Both the position numbers and the translations under genes were made by a program. From Candidatus Rokuibacteriota bacterium (GTDB lineage Bacteria > Methylomirabilota > Methylomirabilia > Rokubacteriales > CSP1-6), in the NCBI GenBank assembly GCA_003220685.1, contig QHTE01000058.1, positions 62,001 to 126,000 on the forward strand: a stretch of 64,000 nucleotides of DNA. The letters are read 5' to 3'. The notes beneath the pieces were generated by a model. That model was given only the letters and a program-made list of their open reading frames with translations, made no database searches and was not told the DNA's origin. This document shows, piece by piece, positions 44,981-52,425 of this stretch (positions are counted from its first letter, which is position 1; every line of letters begins with the position of its first letter).

Positions 44981-45889
44981 CGGCTCACCGTTGCTGACGC
45001 GATCTCTCCTTCTTACTTCGTGGCCATCGCCGCCATAGAGCTCGGGTTCTTCCGCGAGGAAGGCGTCGACGTGGAGTTCGTCTTCTCGCCGTCGAATCCA
45101 TCGCAGGCCCTGAAGGACGGGACTGTCGACTTCTTCGGGGGCTCCCCCTTCACTGGACTGCGAGCCTTCCCCGGCTGGCGGGGCGGCGTCCTCCTGTGCG
45201 CCCTCTCTCACTACAACTACTGGTTTCTGGCGGTCCGCGCCGACATCAAATGCGAGCGGGGAGACGTCAGTGCGGTGAAAGGGTTGCGCCTGAGCGCATC
45301 GGCCGACCCCGGCCTGACGATGAAACGGTTGCTCGAGGAAGCTGGTATCGATCTCCAGAGGGACAACGTCCGGATCGTTCCCAGTCCCCGCCGCACCAGC
45401 CCCAACTGGGCCTGGGATGGGGTCGATGCCATCGAACAGGGTGTCTCCGACGGCTACTGGGGCAACGGCCTGCGGGCGGACCTGGGAGTGAAGCGCGGCA
45501 TCGCCAAGATCCTGCTCGACGTGCGCCGAGGCGACGGGCCGCCCGCGGCCCGCCACTGGACCTTCCCGGCGCTCGCGACCACGGAGCGACTCCTCAAGGA
45601 GCATCCGGACGTCGCCGCAGGGGCCGTGCGGGCTATCGTGAAAACGCAGCGGGCGCTCCGGGCCAACCCGCAGCTGGCGGTAAAGGCCGCGCAACGCCTG
45701 TTTCCCGCCGAGGAGGCGAGCCTCATCGCGTACGAGGTTGCGCGTGACGCTCCCTTCTACAACCCGACCATTACCGAGGAGATGGTCGCCCACATCAGCC
45801 GGTTCGCCCGCGAGATCGGCGCCCTGGAAGGGGAAGTCAGGTACGACGGGCTGGTCGCGACCCAGTTCGCCGCTCTCTGGCAAGGGTAA
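44978..45889 (+). CDS. NMT1-type solute-binding fold protein, no signal peptide
   Basis: A 303-residue type II binding fold: MRLTVADAISPSYFVAIAAI, ELGFFREEGVDVEFVFSPSN, DFFGGSPFTGLRAFPGWRGG and GVDAIEQGVSDGYWGNGLRA. It opens directly with the first beta strand, so there is no export signal, and no permease gene is near. The start codon lies at the end of the 57-bp leader repeat, with GAGAGAGGA as ribosome site. It is comparable to the protein at 19842-20753. It may be a cytoplasmic enzyme or sensor for a thiamin-pyrimidine, sulfonate or phthalate-like ligand. Confidence 0.82.
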   Translation: MRLTVADAISPSYFVAIAAIELGFFREEGVDVEFVFSPSNPSQALKDGTVDFFGGSPFTGLRAFPGWRGGVLLCALSHYNYWFLAVRADIKCERGDVSAVKGLRLSASADPGLTMKRLLEEAGIDLQRDNVRIVPSPRRTSPNWAWDGVDAIEQGVSDGYWGNGLRADLGVKRGIAKILLDVRRGDGPPAARHWTFPALATTERLLKEHPDVAAGAVRAIVKTQRALRANPQLAVKAAQRLFPAEEASLIAYEVARDAPFYNPTITEEMVAHISRFAREIGALEGEVRYDGLVATQFAALWQG

Positions 45890-45930
45890 GGTCCGCGAAC
45901 CCAACCCCGCGATCGGGGAAAGAGAAGAAG

Positions 45931-46467
45931 ATGAGCTCTCCCTCGGACGCGGAGGTGATCCGCCGCTCGCTGGGCGAGCCCGAGGCCTTCGGGCTGATCT
46001 ACGACCGCCACGCGGCCACCCTGCTGCGCTTCCTGGGCCGCCGGGCGGGCGCCAAGGTCTCGGAGGGGCTGGTCGGCGAGCTGTTCCGGATCGCGTTCGA
46101 GCGGCGCAAGACGTTCGACGGCTCGCGCCCGACCGCGCTCCCGTGGCTGTACGGGATCGGCGCGAATCGGTGGTTGCGCGCGAGCGCCCGGATGGCCCCG
46201 GGTCGCGACGCGGCGGACGGGCGCGCGGGCGCCGCAGCGCTCGACGCGCGCCTGCTCTTCCCGCGGGTCGCCGATGCGATCGAGTCACTGCCGGACGATG
46301 AGCGCGAGGCGCTCCTGCTCTTCGCGTGGGAGGCGCTCTCTTACCAGAGCATGGCCGAGGCACTCGAGCTGCCGATCGGCACGGTGCGCTCGCGGCTCAA
46401 CCGCGCCCGCGCGCGCCTCCGCGAACTGCTCGCGACGAACGGGAAAAATAGGGTGAGGCGGCGATGA
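45931..46467 (+). CDS. ECF-type sigma-70 family RNA polymerase sigma factor
   Basis: A 178-residue extracytoplasmic-function sigma factor. Region 2 (about residues 15-80) contains AFGLIYDRHAATLLRFLGRR and a weak -10 recognition helix with TALPWLYGIGANRWLR. Region 4 (about residues 110-165) has VADAIESLPDDEREALLLFA and the -35 helix-turn-helix MAEALELPIGTVRSRLNRAR. The next gene overlaps by four bases (ATGA), the position normally taken by an anti-sigma factor. Its stimulus is unknown. Confidence 0.92.
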   Translation: MSSPSDAEVIRRSLGEPEAFGLIYDRHAATLLRFLGRRAGAKVSEGLVGELFRIAFERRKTFDGSRPTALPWLYGIGANRWLRASARMAPGRDAADGRAGAAALDARLLFPRVADAIESLPDDEREALLLFAWEALSYQSMAEALELPIGTVRSRLNRARARLRELLATNGKNRVRRR

Positions 46468-46982
46468 AGCCGGTGGACCTGGCGAAGAAGCTCCGGCGCG
46501 AGGCCGCGTTCGGGCCCGCGGCGCTCGATAGGGGAAAGGCAGTGCTCATGGCGGCAATACGGCAGGAGGCCGAGCGCACGCGCCGACCAGCGATCATGCC
46601 GCAGCTTCCATATGAGGACATCCGCGCCGCGCTCTCGTTCCTCGAGCGCGCGTTCGGGTTCCACGAGATTCCGGCCTCGCGGATCGTGGGCGGGGACGGC
46701 GAGCTCCTCCACGCACTCGTCGAGTTCGGCGACGGGGTGATCGGAATCGGCGGGCAGGGCGCGCACGGCGCGGTCAGCCCCAAGAGCGCGGGCGTCGAGA
46801 GCCAGTACATCAGCGTGTACATCGCTGACCTCGATGCGCACCACCAGCGCGCGCTCGCCGCGGGGGCACGGATCGCGAACGGACCGCGCGACCATGCCAC
46901 GGGTTATCGCAGCTACGAGGCGCTCGACCTCGAGGGCCACCGCTGGCGCTTCCTCCAGCCGATGCCCGAGGTGTCGCCCTAG
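46464..46982 (+). CDS. VOC domain with an anti-sigma-like N-terminus
   Basis: A 172-residue protein whose first 40 residues (PVDLAKKLRREAAFGPAALD, RGKAVLMAAIRQEAERTRRP) resemble the cytoplasmic start of proteins encoded after ECF sigma genes. The rest is a PhnB-like VOC domain (PYEDIRAALSFLERAFGFHE to YRSYEALDLEGHRWRFLQP). It overlaps the sigma gene by four bases. The VOC part could sense a small molecule and release the sigma factor, but the join could equally be a deletion scar. No transmembrane helix is present. Confidence 0.78.
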   Translation: MKPVDLAKKLRREAAFGPAALDRGKAVLMAAIRQEAERTRRPAIMPQLPYEDIRAALSFLERAFGFHEIPASRIVGGDGELLHALVEFGDGVIGIGGQGAHGAVSPKSAGVESQYISVYIADLDAHHQRALAAGARIANGPRDHATGYRSYEALDLEGHRWRFLQPMPEVSP

Positions 46983-47020
46983 AGCCGCGATGCGTCTGCC
47001 CGAAGCCTTCCGCTCTCTGC

Positions 47021-47188
47021 GCTCTCGAGAAGTGGTCGTACGCGATCTCGGCCATTCTTCCGCAAAACACGCGCTCGCGGCGCGTCGCCGAACGGTCCGG
47101 CGCGCGCGCCGAGGGCCAAAAGGACGTGGGCGGTCTCACCTGGGATCGCTGGGTGTGGCCGCTCGCGACAGGCGGCAAGACCCCGTGA
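47021..47188 (+). pseudogene. C-terminal remnant of a GNAT acetyltransferase
   Basis: In a frame without its own start, residues ALEKWSYAISAILPQNTRSR, RVAERSGARAEGQ and TWDRWVWPLATGGK match the final third of a GNAT (RimJ-like) N-acetyltransferase, including the N.rSrrVAER.GA acetyl-CoA-side motif. Its TGA overlaps the GTG of the MFS gene, as in a former operon. The N-terminal two thirds are missing. Confidence 0.65.
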
Positions 47189-48378
47189 ACACGAACATCA
47201 GGCTCCTCTACGGCTTCTCGTTCTTCGATCCGTTCATGATCGTGATCCCCGTGTGGGTGCCCTATCTTTTAACGCAGGGGATCACCATGCGGCAGTTCAT
47301 GGAGCTGCAAGCCGTGTTCGCGATCGTGATCCTCTGCGGCGAAGTGCCTTCGGGACTGCTCTCGGACCTGTGGGGAAGAAAGAAGACGCTGCTGCTGGGT
47401 GCGGCGCTCAAGGCGGTCAGCTTTTCGCTCCTGCCGCTGTGGAGCAGTTACGAAGGTTTTCTCTTCTACCACCTCACGATGGGGATCGCCCTCAGCATGA
47501 TCTCGGGAGGTGATGTGGCGCTCCTCTATGAGTGGCACCTCGCGGCCGGCGGCGAGAGGTCGCGGGGAACGGCGGTCCTCGGAAACATGAAGCTCGCGGG
47601 ACAAACAGGGGCAGCGGTCAGCGCGCTACTGGGCAGCGCGATCGTCACCCTCTCCTATGGGCACCTGCTGTGGGCGAACGCGATCCTGAGCTGGATCCCG
47701 ATGCTGCTCGTGCTGGGCGTCACCGAGCCGCCCGCGGCCCCGGAGACTGGGAAAGAGCGCTCCGAAAACTTCAAGGAGGTACTCTCCACCACCCTGGTAA
47801 GCGACGGCACGACGCGGCTCGTGTTCCTCAATCTGGTCGCGTCGGGGACCGCCGGGCTCGTGATGGTCTGGACGCACCAGAAATACTGGCAGGACAGCGG
47901 CGTGCCCCTGGCCTATTTCGGAGTGCTGTTCGCGAGCTACAACCTGATCTTCGGATTCGCCGGGAGATCCGCCGCGCTCGCGAGCGCGAGATATGGCCGG
48001 CGATCCTTGTTTGCCGCGATCGGCGTCTTGCCCATCATCGCGTGTTTCGGGATGGCGTCGTTCTTCGGTTGGGGCGGGATATTGCTCGGGACCCTGGGCC
48101 AGATAGGTCGGGGCCTGGGCTCAGTGCTCTTTCTGAACGAGCTGAACGAAAAGATTTCGTCCGCGTTCCGCGCGACCGTGATCTCCATGGCGCAGCTGGG
48201 GACCCGCGCATCCTTCGCGCTCCTGGGCCCCCTCGTCGGCTATGGGATCGACGCCTGGGGCTTGCCGTCCGTCTTGTCGGCGCTCGGACTCCTGTTCTCG
48301 ATCGCCTTCGTACTCTTGCTCCTTCCGCTGGTTCTGCGGGCAATGCCTCTGAGCCCGGCCGACGCGCCCGGAGGGTGA
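47185..48378 (+). CDS. MFS transporter
   Basis: A 397-residue, twelve-helix major facilitator. The family A motif between helices 2 and 3 reads GEVPSGLLSDLWGRKKTLLL. The start GTG 47185 overlaps the GNAT remnant stop. Helices 1-6 and 7-12 are separated by a loop containing PPAAPETGKERSENFKEVLS. Substrate unknown; the first helix (LLYGFSFFDPFMIVIPVWVP) is similar to drug-efflux and sugar-efflux groups. Confidence 0.9.
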   Translation: MNTNIRLLYGFSFFDPFMIVIPVWVPYLLTQGITMRQFMELQAVFAIVILCGEVPSGLLSDLWGRKKTLLLGAALKAVSFSLLPLWSSYEGFLFYHLTMGIALSMISGGDVALLYEWHLAAGGERSRGTAVLGNMKLAGQTGAAVSALLGSAIVTLSYGHLLWANAILSWIPMLLVLGVTEPPAAPETGKERSENFKEVLSTTLVSDGTTRLVFLNLVASGTAGLVMVWTHQKYWQDSGVPLAYFGVLFASYNLIFGFAGRSAALASARYGRRSLFAAIGVLPIIACFGMASFFGWGGILLGTLGQIGRGLGSVLFLNELNEKISSAFRATVISMAQLGTRASFALLGPLVGYGIDAWGLPSVLSALGLLFSIAFVLLLLPLVLRAMPLSPADAPGG

Positions 48379-48398
48379 CCCAATACCGCCTCCCTGGA

Positions 48399-48455
48399 CT
48401 TGTCCATCACTTCGAGGTTGAGGGATGATGCCCGCGGGCGAGAGAGGACACGATG
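48399..48455 (+). repeat. 57-bp leader repeat, copy B
   Basis: Second copy of the sequence at 44924-44980 (CTTGTCCATCACTTCG ... GGGATGATGCC ... GAGAGAGGACACGATG). Here the ATG opens only a 32-codon frame that overlaps the oxidoreductase start, so the gene it once served has been lost or replaced. Confidence 0.8.
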
Positions 48456-48746
48456 GAGCAGCTGAAGGCGGTGAGGGAGGAAGAGGTCCGTGAAACACAG
48501 GCGCATCGCCGTCACCCACTACGGCGGGCCCGAAGCACTTCAAGTGGTTGAAGAAGAGTGCCCGAGCCGAAGGACGGTGAAGTGCGGGTGAGAGTGCTGG
48601 CCGCAGGTGTCGCGTTGCCCGACCTGATGATGCGCGAGGGCATTCATCCCGAGACGCCCCGGCTGCCCTTCACGCCGGGGTGGGATCTGATTGGCATGGC
48701 GGATCGGCTCGGCAGCGGTGTCTCTGGAATCGAACGAGGCCAGCTA

Positions 48747-48772
48747 ATGATAGATGCGTAAGTAATGTCCTA
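48747..48772 (+). repeat. IS630-type left terminal inverted repeat
   Basis: Begins ATGATAGATGCG and ends with TAAGTAATGTCCTA; complementary to 49824-49849 at about 20 of 26 positions, perfectly in the inner 14. Confidence 0.85.
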
Positions 48773-48774
48773 CT

Positions 48775-49342
48775 CTAGACACGAAAAGGCAAGGCCGAGT
48801 GGCGAAAGAAGCTCCTCAGCAACCGCGGACGGCGGCCCAGGCGCCGGCGCTCGCGGCACACGTGTCGTTGGATCTCGTCGACGGTGTCCGGAGCGAAGTT
48901 CGCGAGTCGGCCGTACTTGAGGTAGCTCCAGACCAGCTCCACGGGGTTGAGGTCGGGCGCATAGGGCGGAAACCAGACGATCTCCCAGCGCGGATGCCTG
49001 GCCAGCCAGGCGCGCACGAGCTGGTGCTTGTGCGGGTTGCCGCGATCCCAGACGAGGATCACGGGCCCTCGCACGTGGCGCGCGAGATGGCGGAGAAACC
49101 GCAGGACTTGCGGCCCCCGGATGTTGAGTCGTGGGTACAAGGCCAAGGCCAGGGTGATCTGCTGACGGTGCGGCGACACGACGAGCGCGCCAATGCCGGA
49201 CACCTTTTCATGCGAACGGGCGCGTACCGAGAACGTCGGCGTGGTACCGCACGGCGCCCATGTCCGGCGGAGCACCGGCATCATCAGGAAGCCGGTCTCA
49301 TCGAGACAGATCAGGTGAGCGCCCCGCCTGGCGAGTTTTTTT
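48775..49342 (-). CDS. IS630 transposase, C-terminal DDE frame (orfB)
   Basis: Catalytic half of the transposase. From the A8 tract it reads HLICLDETGFLMMPVLRRTW (first Asp-Glu), VILVWDRGNPHKHQLVRAW (second Asp) and WFPPYAPDLNPVELVWSYLK (third acidic residue), a complete DDE set. A standalone ATG at 49284 would lose the first Asp, so expression must come from a shift out of orfA. Its stop lies just inside the left inverted repeat. Confidence 0.85.
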
Positions 49343-49831
49343 TACCCGGGCCCAGTCGTGCTGGATCCACTCGCGCACGCGGCGATCGTCGCGCTCTTTG
49401 GCGCGGGGCTGAGGCCGCTGCGGACTGAACCCGCAGGCGCGCAGCAGCCGCCCGACATGATCGGGATGGTAGATGACCTTGAACTGTCGTCGGATGACAT
49501 CGACGATCCGCCGGCACGTCCACAGGCTCGTGGCGTAGCCGGCGGCTTCCGGTCCCGCCACGACGAGGCGCGCCAACTGCGTGCGCTGCGCAGCGGTCAG
49601 CTTCGGTGGTCGGCCCGACGCCGGGCGTGCCCGCAGGCCAGCGCGGCCGCGCCCTCGGTGCGCCCGCTTCCATCGGCGCACGGAACGCCGATCCACGCCA
49701 AGGCGGTCAGCCACGACATGCACGGGGACATCACGCTGGAGCAGATCGATCGCGCGTAGCCGCCGCCGCTCGAGCTCCGCCGGGCTCCCCTGTGGGCGCA
49801 TGCGCACCTCCCACAGCGGAGTATAGGACAT
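49298..49831 (-). CDS. IS630 transposase, N-terminal DNA-binding frame (orfA)
   Basis: Helix-turn-helix half: ELERRRLRAIDLLQRDVPVH, VVADRLGVDRRSVRRWKRAH, and a second domain GYATSLWTCRRIVDVIRRQF to HVGRLLRACGFSPQRPQPRA. The likely start is ATG 49801 (MRPQGSPAE) although a frame is open from an ATG inside the right inverted repeat. It ends shortly after GTAAAAAAAACTC, where a shift of one base joins orfB. Confidence 0.85.
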   Translation of the reverse strand: MSYTPLWEVRMRPQGSPAELERRRLRAIDLLQRDVPVHVVADRLGVDRRSVRRWKRAHRGRGRAGLRARPASGRPPKLTAAQRTQLARLVVAGPEAAGYATSLWTCRRIVDVIRRQFKVIYHPDHVGRLLRACGFSPQRPQPRAKERDDRRVREWIQHDWARVKKTRQAGRSPDLSR

Positions 49832-49849
49832 TACTTATACAGAAGTCAT
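49824..49849 (-). repeat. IS630-type right terminal inverted repeat
   Basis: On the minus strand reads ATGACTTCTGTA then TAAGTAATGTCCTA, mirroring the left end. Confidence 0.85.
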
Positions 49850-50678
49850 TAGTTGCCGCTTTGCCGATCAGCGGTGCGTACGCGGAGTTCGTGTGCCTGC
49901 CGCAGCGTGACCTGGTTCCGGTGCCTTCTGGGCTGGACGCCGCCGAGGCTGTCAGCCTCGTGCTGAACTACGTCACGGCGTACCAGATGCTACATCGTTC
50001 CGCTCAGGTCAGATCAGGCCAGCGCGTGTTGATTCACGGCGCGGCCGGCGGGGTCGGCTCGGCACTATTGCAGCTTGGGCGCCTCGCCGGACTGCAGATG
50101 TACGGTACCTGTTCATCGCGAGGGGCGTCGGCCGTTTCCGACCTGGGCGCTATCCCAATTGACTATCAGTCATCTCGACTTCGTGGAAGAAACTCACCGC
50201 CTCACGAGTGAGGGCGTGGACGTCGTCTTTGACGGCATCGGTGGTGCTCACATCTGGCGTTCCCGCAGGGCTCTCCGTCCTGGCGGGAGGGTCGTGGCCT
50301 ATGGCCTTACTGCCTCGCTACGTGGGGGACGATTGGCTTCAGGTCGTCCAGGTCGTCGGCATCGCTTTCGTGCAATCGCGATCTTCGGGTTGTGCATCGC
50401 CGGCGGCTGGCTTCTCCCGGGCCGGAAGCGGGTGGTCCCCTACAGCATCCAGTGGCTCAAACGGCTGAGACCGGCATGGTTTCGACAGGATTTGATCGCC
50501 CTGCTCGACCTCCGTGAACAGCAGAAGATCAAGCCGCTCATCGCGCAGCGATTTCCTCTTGCCGAGGCAAGACACGCGCGCGAGTTGCTCGGGAAGGGCG
50601 GCGTGACAGGCAAGATCGTGCTCGTGCCCAACGGGTCATCGCTTGCCGCGCGGTGAACGCTCGCCCATGTCGTGAAAA

Positions 50679-50708
50679 GGGGTTAGCGGCTTCTGCGCCG
50701 CCAACCCC
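50679..50708. repeat. Hairpin repeat, copy 2
   Basis: GGGGTTAGCGGC (50679-50690) pairs with GCCGCCAACCCC (50697-50708), one mismatch, 6-base loop, followed by TCGTCGT as in copy 1 at 38890. It follows the broken dehydrogenase gene. Confidence 0.65.
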
Positions 50709-50739
50709 TCGTCGTTCGAGCCGGCTTGATGTTCTGGTT

Positions 50740-51085
50740 CTCTCGAGTGGATGGCACCAGTCGTTCGCGCGTCAGGTGGTCGAGGAGTCCCGGGCGCAAC
50801 GAGCGGGCGCCGACTCCGTGCTGACTCGCCTCGCCGAGCTCATGTTCGTCGAGGTGCTCCGACGCTACATCGCCCGTCCGTGGACCCTCGACGAGCTGGC
50901 GGGCGACAGGTTCACGGCCCTCGTCGGCCAGCCCCCGATGCAGTATCTCGCCCAGTGGCGAAAGCAGCTCGCGGCGCAACGCCTGGCGACGAGCAACGCC
51001 AGGGTGGCGACAATCGCGGAGGAGGTCGGGGCACCTCGCCGGCGGCCAGGCGACGAGGCACTGAGACGGCTTACGGCCGCTGGCT
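50740..51085 (+). pseudogene. AraC-family regulator remnant with internal deletions
   Basis: The frame preserves pieces of a cupin-type AraC activator: WHQSFARQVVEESRAQ, GADSVLTRLAELMFVEVLRR, PWTLDELAG, RFTALVGQPPMQYLAQWRKQ and ARVATIAEEVG. Between RRYI and ARPWTL about 35-40 residues typical of the family are missing. Between ELAG and RFTALVG about 11-12 residues are missing, including the core of the first helix-turn-helix. The end also departs from homology after AEEVG. The in-frame gaps leave the frame open but remove DNA-binding helices. Confidence 0.7.
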
Positions 51086-51445
51086 GGAAGGAGCGAAGAG
51101 CTCCAGCTCGTGGCCGTCGAGGTCTTCGAAGTAGAGGGACGCGCCCGGGATCCAATCGTGGACGATTGGACCTCGGGTGGACACTCCACGTTCGCGCAGC
51201 GTCGCGGCGGCCCGTTCGAGATCCGAGGCGCCGACCGTGAAGGCGAAATGGCAGCTCGGAAATTCACTGTCGCGCTCCTGCAGCACGACCATTCCGGCGG
51301 GACCGCCGGCTCGTAGGAACAACCAATTCCTACGATCGTCTCGAAGGCCGATCTCTAGACCGAGGACCTCGCGGTAGAACGTCTCGGCTCTCGGGAGTTG
51401 TCGTACCGGGATCGCGACCTCGTAGAGACCTCGGATCGGCAGCAT
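51071..51445 (-). CDS. VOC family protein
   Basis: A 124-residue single-module VOC protein from ATG 51445 with GGAGGGG before it. It opens LPIRGLYEVAIPVRQLPRAE and has FYREVLGLEIGLRD, FPSCHFAFTV and LYFEDLDGHELELFAPS, with an Asp-Gly-His-Glu-Leu-Glu end that supplies the metal ligand. It survives intact amid decayed genes and is antisense to the end of the AraC remnant. Bleomycin-resistance-like or lactoylglutathione-lyase-like roles are possible. Confidence 0.85.
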   Translation of the reverse strand: MLPIRGLYEVAIPVRQLPRAETFYREVLGLEIGLRDDRRNWLFLRAGGPAGMVVLQERDSEFPSCHFAFTVGASDLERAAATLRERGVSTRGPIVHDWIPGASLYFEDLDGHELELFAPSSQRP

Positions 51446-51570
51446 TGCGTCCCCTCCAGGAAACTGAGCACCCACCACCCGTTCAGATGCCACGAGCGCC
51501 GCGAGAGATTCGACGCCCGCACGCTGTCTCGCGCGGCCGGACGTCGGGCTAAGAACGGCGGACGACCGCG

Positions 51571-51666
51571 GACAACGTGTACGAGGTGGGCACGGACACC
51601 TTCATCGTCCGTAACGGCAAGATCGCGGCCCAGTCGTTCACCGGCAAGATTACGCCAAAGGGCTGA
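51571..51666 (+). pseudogene. C-terminal remnant of an NTF2/SnoaL-like protein
   Basis: Thirty-one codons read DNVYEVGTDTFIVRNGKIAA then QSFTGKITPKG before TGA, the last two strands of a SnoaL/NTF2-like (ester-cyclase-type) fold. Nothing upstream in frame continues the domain. It is a remnant. Confidence 0.55.
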
Positions 51667-51737
51667 AAGCAGGAGGGCCCTGGGGAAGCACTCGGTCCTC
51701 TACCGGCGGACGGCTGACACCGCGCAGGCGGGGGAAG

Positions 51738-52385
51738 TTATGGTCGCCGAGTGCTCACACCCCGGATCGCAGCCGCCACACGATGCCAGTAGTTGAATTC
51801 TGGACTGTCCGGTTCGTGGGCATTGGCATTGGCCAGTGCTGCTCGCCACGCCGGACCGGAGCCGAGCTGCGCAACGAGGAGGGTAACCATGACTTGCAAA
51901 TCGGCCTGAGAGCTCGACGGCGGCTCCACGATACGACGAGTCGGGTCATACGACTGAACCAACTTCGGTGGAATCTCGCCTGGCTGGGCTCGTGGCTGGC
52001 CGCTGACGTGCGTCGTGCCTTGAGGAACGGCAGCAGCGGCTCCTCCCAATTCAAGCGCGTCGGAGCGAGCGGGCGGGGGCTGGACGCGTGCCAAGCTGGT
52101 GGTCCCGACGGTGGGATTTTCCAACGAGCCTTCTTGCCAGGAGGCGATGATCGTATGCCAGCGCGGGTTACCCGCAACGATACCGGCGATGAGCGCGGCT
52201 CCCAGGAGCACGACGCTGACTGTAGCCGCGATATCCCTCACCCATGTAGGACGTCGCTTCGGTGGGAGGCGTCCGTTATAGGCGCGGAGGCCCGCCTGGG
52301 GCAGCAGCCGCGACAGAGGGCGGCCGCACCCTTCGCAGAACTTCGCCAGCGCGCGATTCTTGTGCAGGCAGCCAGCACAGATCAT
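51738..52385 (-). CDS. Zinc-ribbon, single-pass membrane protein of unknown function
   Basis: A 215-residue protein. The N-terminal zinc ribbon is CAGCLHKNRALAKFCEGCG. One transmembrane helix follows (about residues 50-70, DIAATVSVVLLGAALIAGIV), then a long low-complexity region rich in Pro, Ser and Ala, ending in PEFNYWHRVAAAIRG. The zinc ribbon faces the cytoplasm. The ATG at 52385 has GGAG eight bases upstream; a GTG three bases earlier is possible. It is 40 bases downstream of the di-haem oxidoreductase gene. Confidence 0.75.
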   Translation of the reverse strand: MICAGCLHKNRALAKFCEGCGRPLSRLLPQAGLRAYNGRLPPKRRPTWVRDIAATVSVVLLGAALIAGIVAGNPRWHTIIASWQEGSLENPTVGTTSLARVQPPPARSDALELGGAAAAVPQGTTHVSGQPRAQPGEIPPKLVQSYDPTRRIVEPPSSSQADLQVMVTLLVAQLGSGPAWRAALANANAHEPDSPEFNYWHRVAAAIRGVSTRRP

Positions 52386-52425
52386 CACGGAATCTCCACA
52401 GCCGGCCGGTGAAGGTCGGAAACTG

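Larger units (their letters stand above)
48747..49849. mobile_element. IS630-family insertion sequence, 1103 bp, TA target duplication
   Basis: Bounded by TA dinucleotides (48745-48746 and 49850-49851), the target duplication of IS630/Tc1-mariner elements. Terminal inverted repeats of 26 bases share ATGA, then TG, then the perfect 14-mer TAAGTAATGTCCTA. It encodes a two-frame DDE transposase on the minus strand. Excising it with one TA restores the interrupted dehydrogenase codon (CTA GTT GCC), which fixes both boundaries. Confidence 0.93.
48490..50656 (+). pseudogene. MDR/quinone-oxidoreductase-type dehydrogenase gene broken by frameshifts and an IS element
   Basis: A medium-chain dehydrogenase/reductase (zinc-free, NADPH:quinone reductase type). 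From GTG 48490 it reads KHRRIAVTHYGGPEALQVVE; a one-base loss near 48560 shifts it to PEPKDGEVRVRVLAAGVALP and FTPGWDLIG. The IS630-type element then interrupts it at the TA 48745-48746. Removing the element plus one TA restores GIERGQLVAALPISGAYAEF in frame. The Rossmann motif VLIHGAAGGVGSALLQLGR follows. A second slip near 50170 shifts again to FVEETHRLTSEGVDVVFDGI and the C-terminus. The gene carries three independent lesions. Confidence 0.85.
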
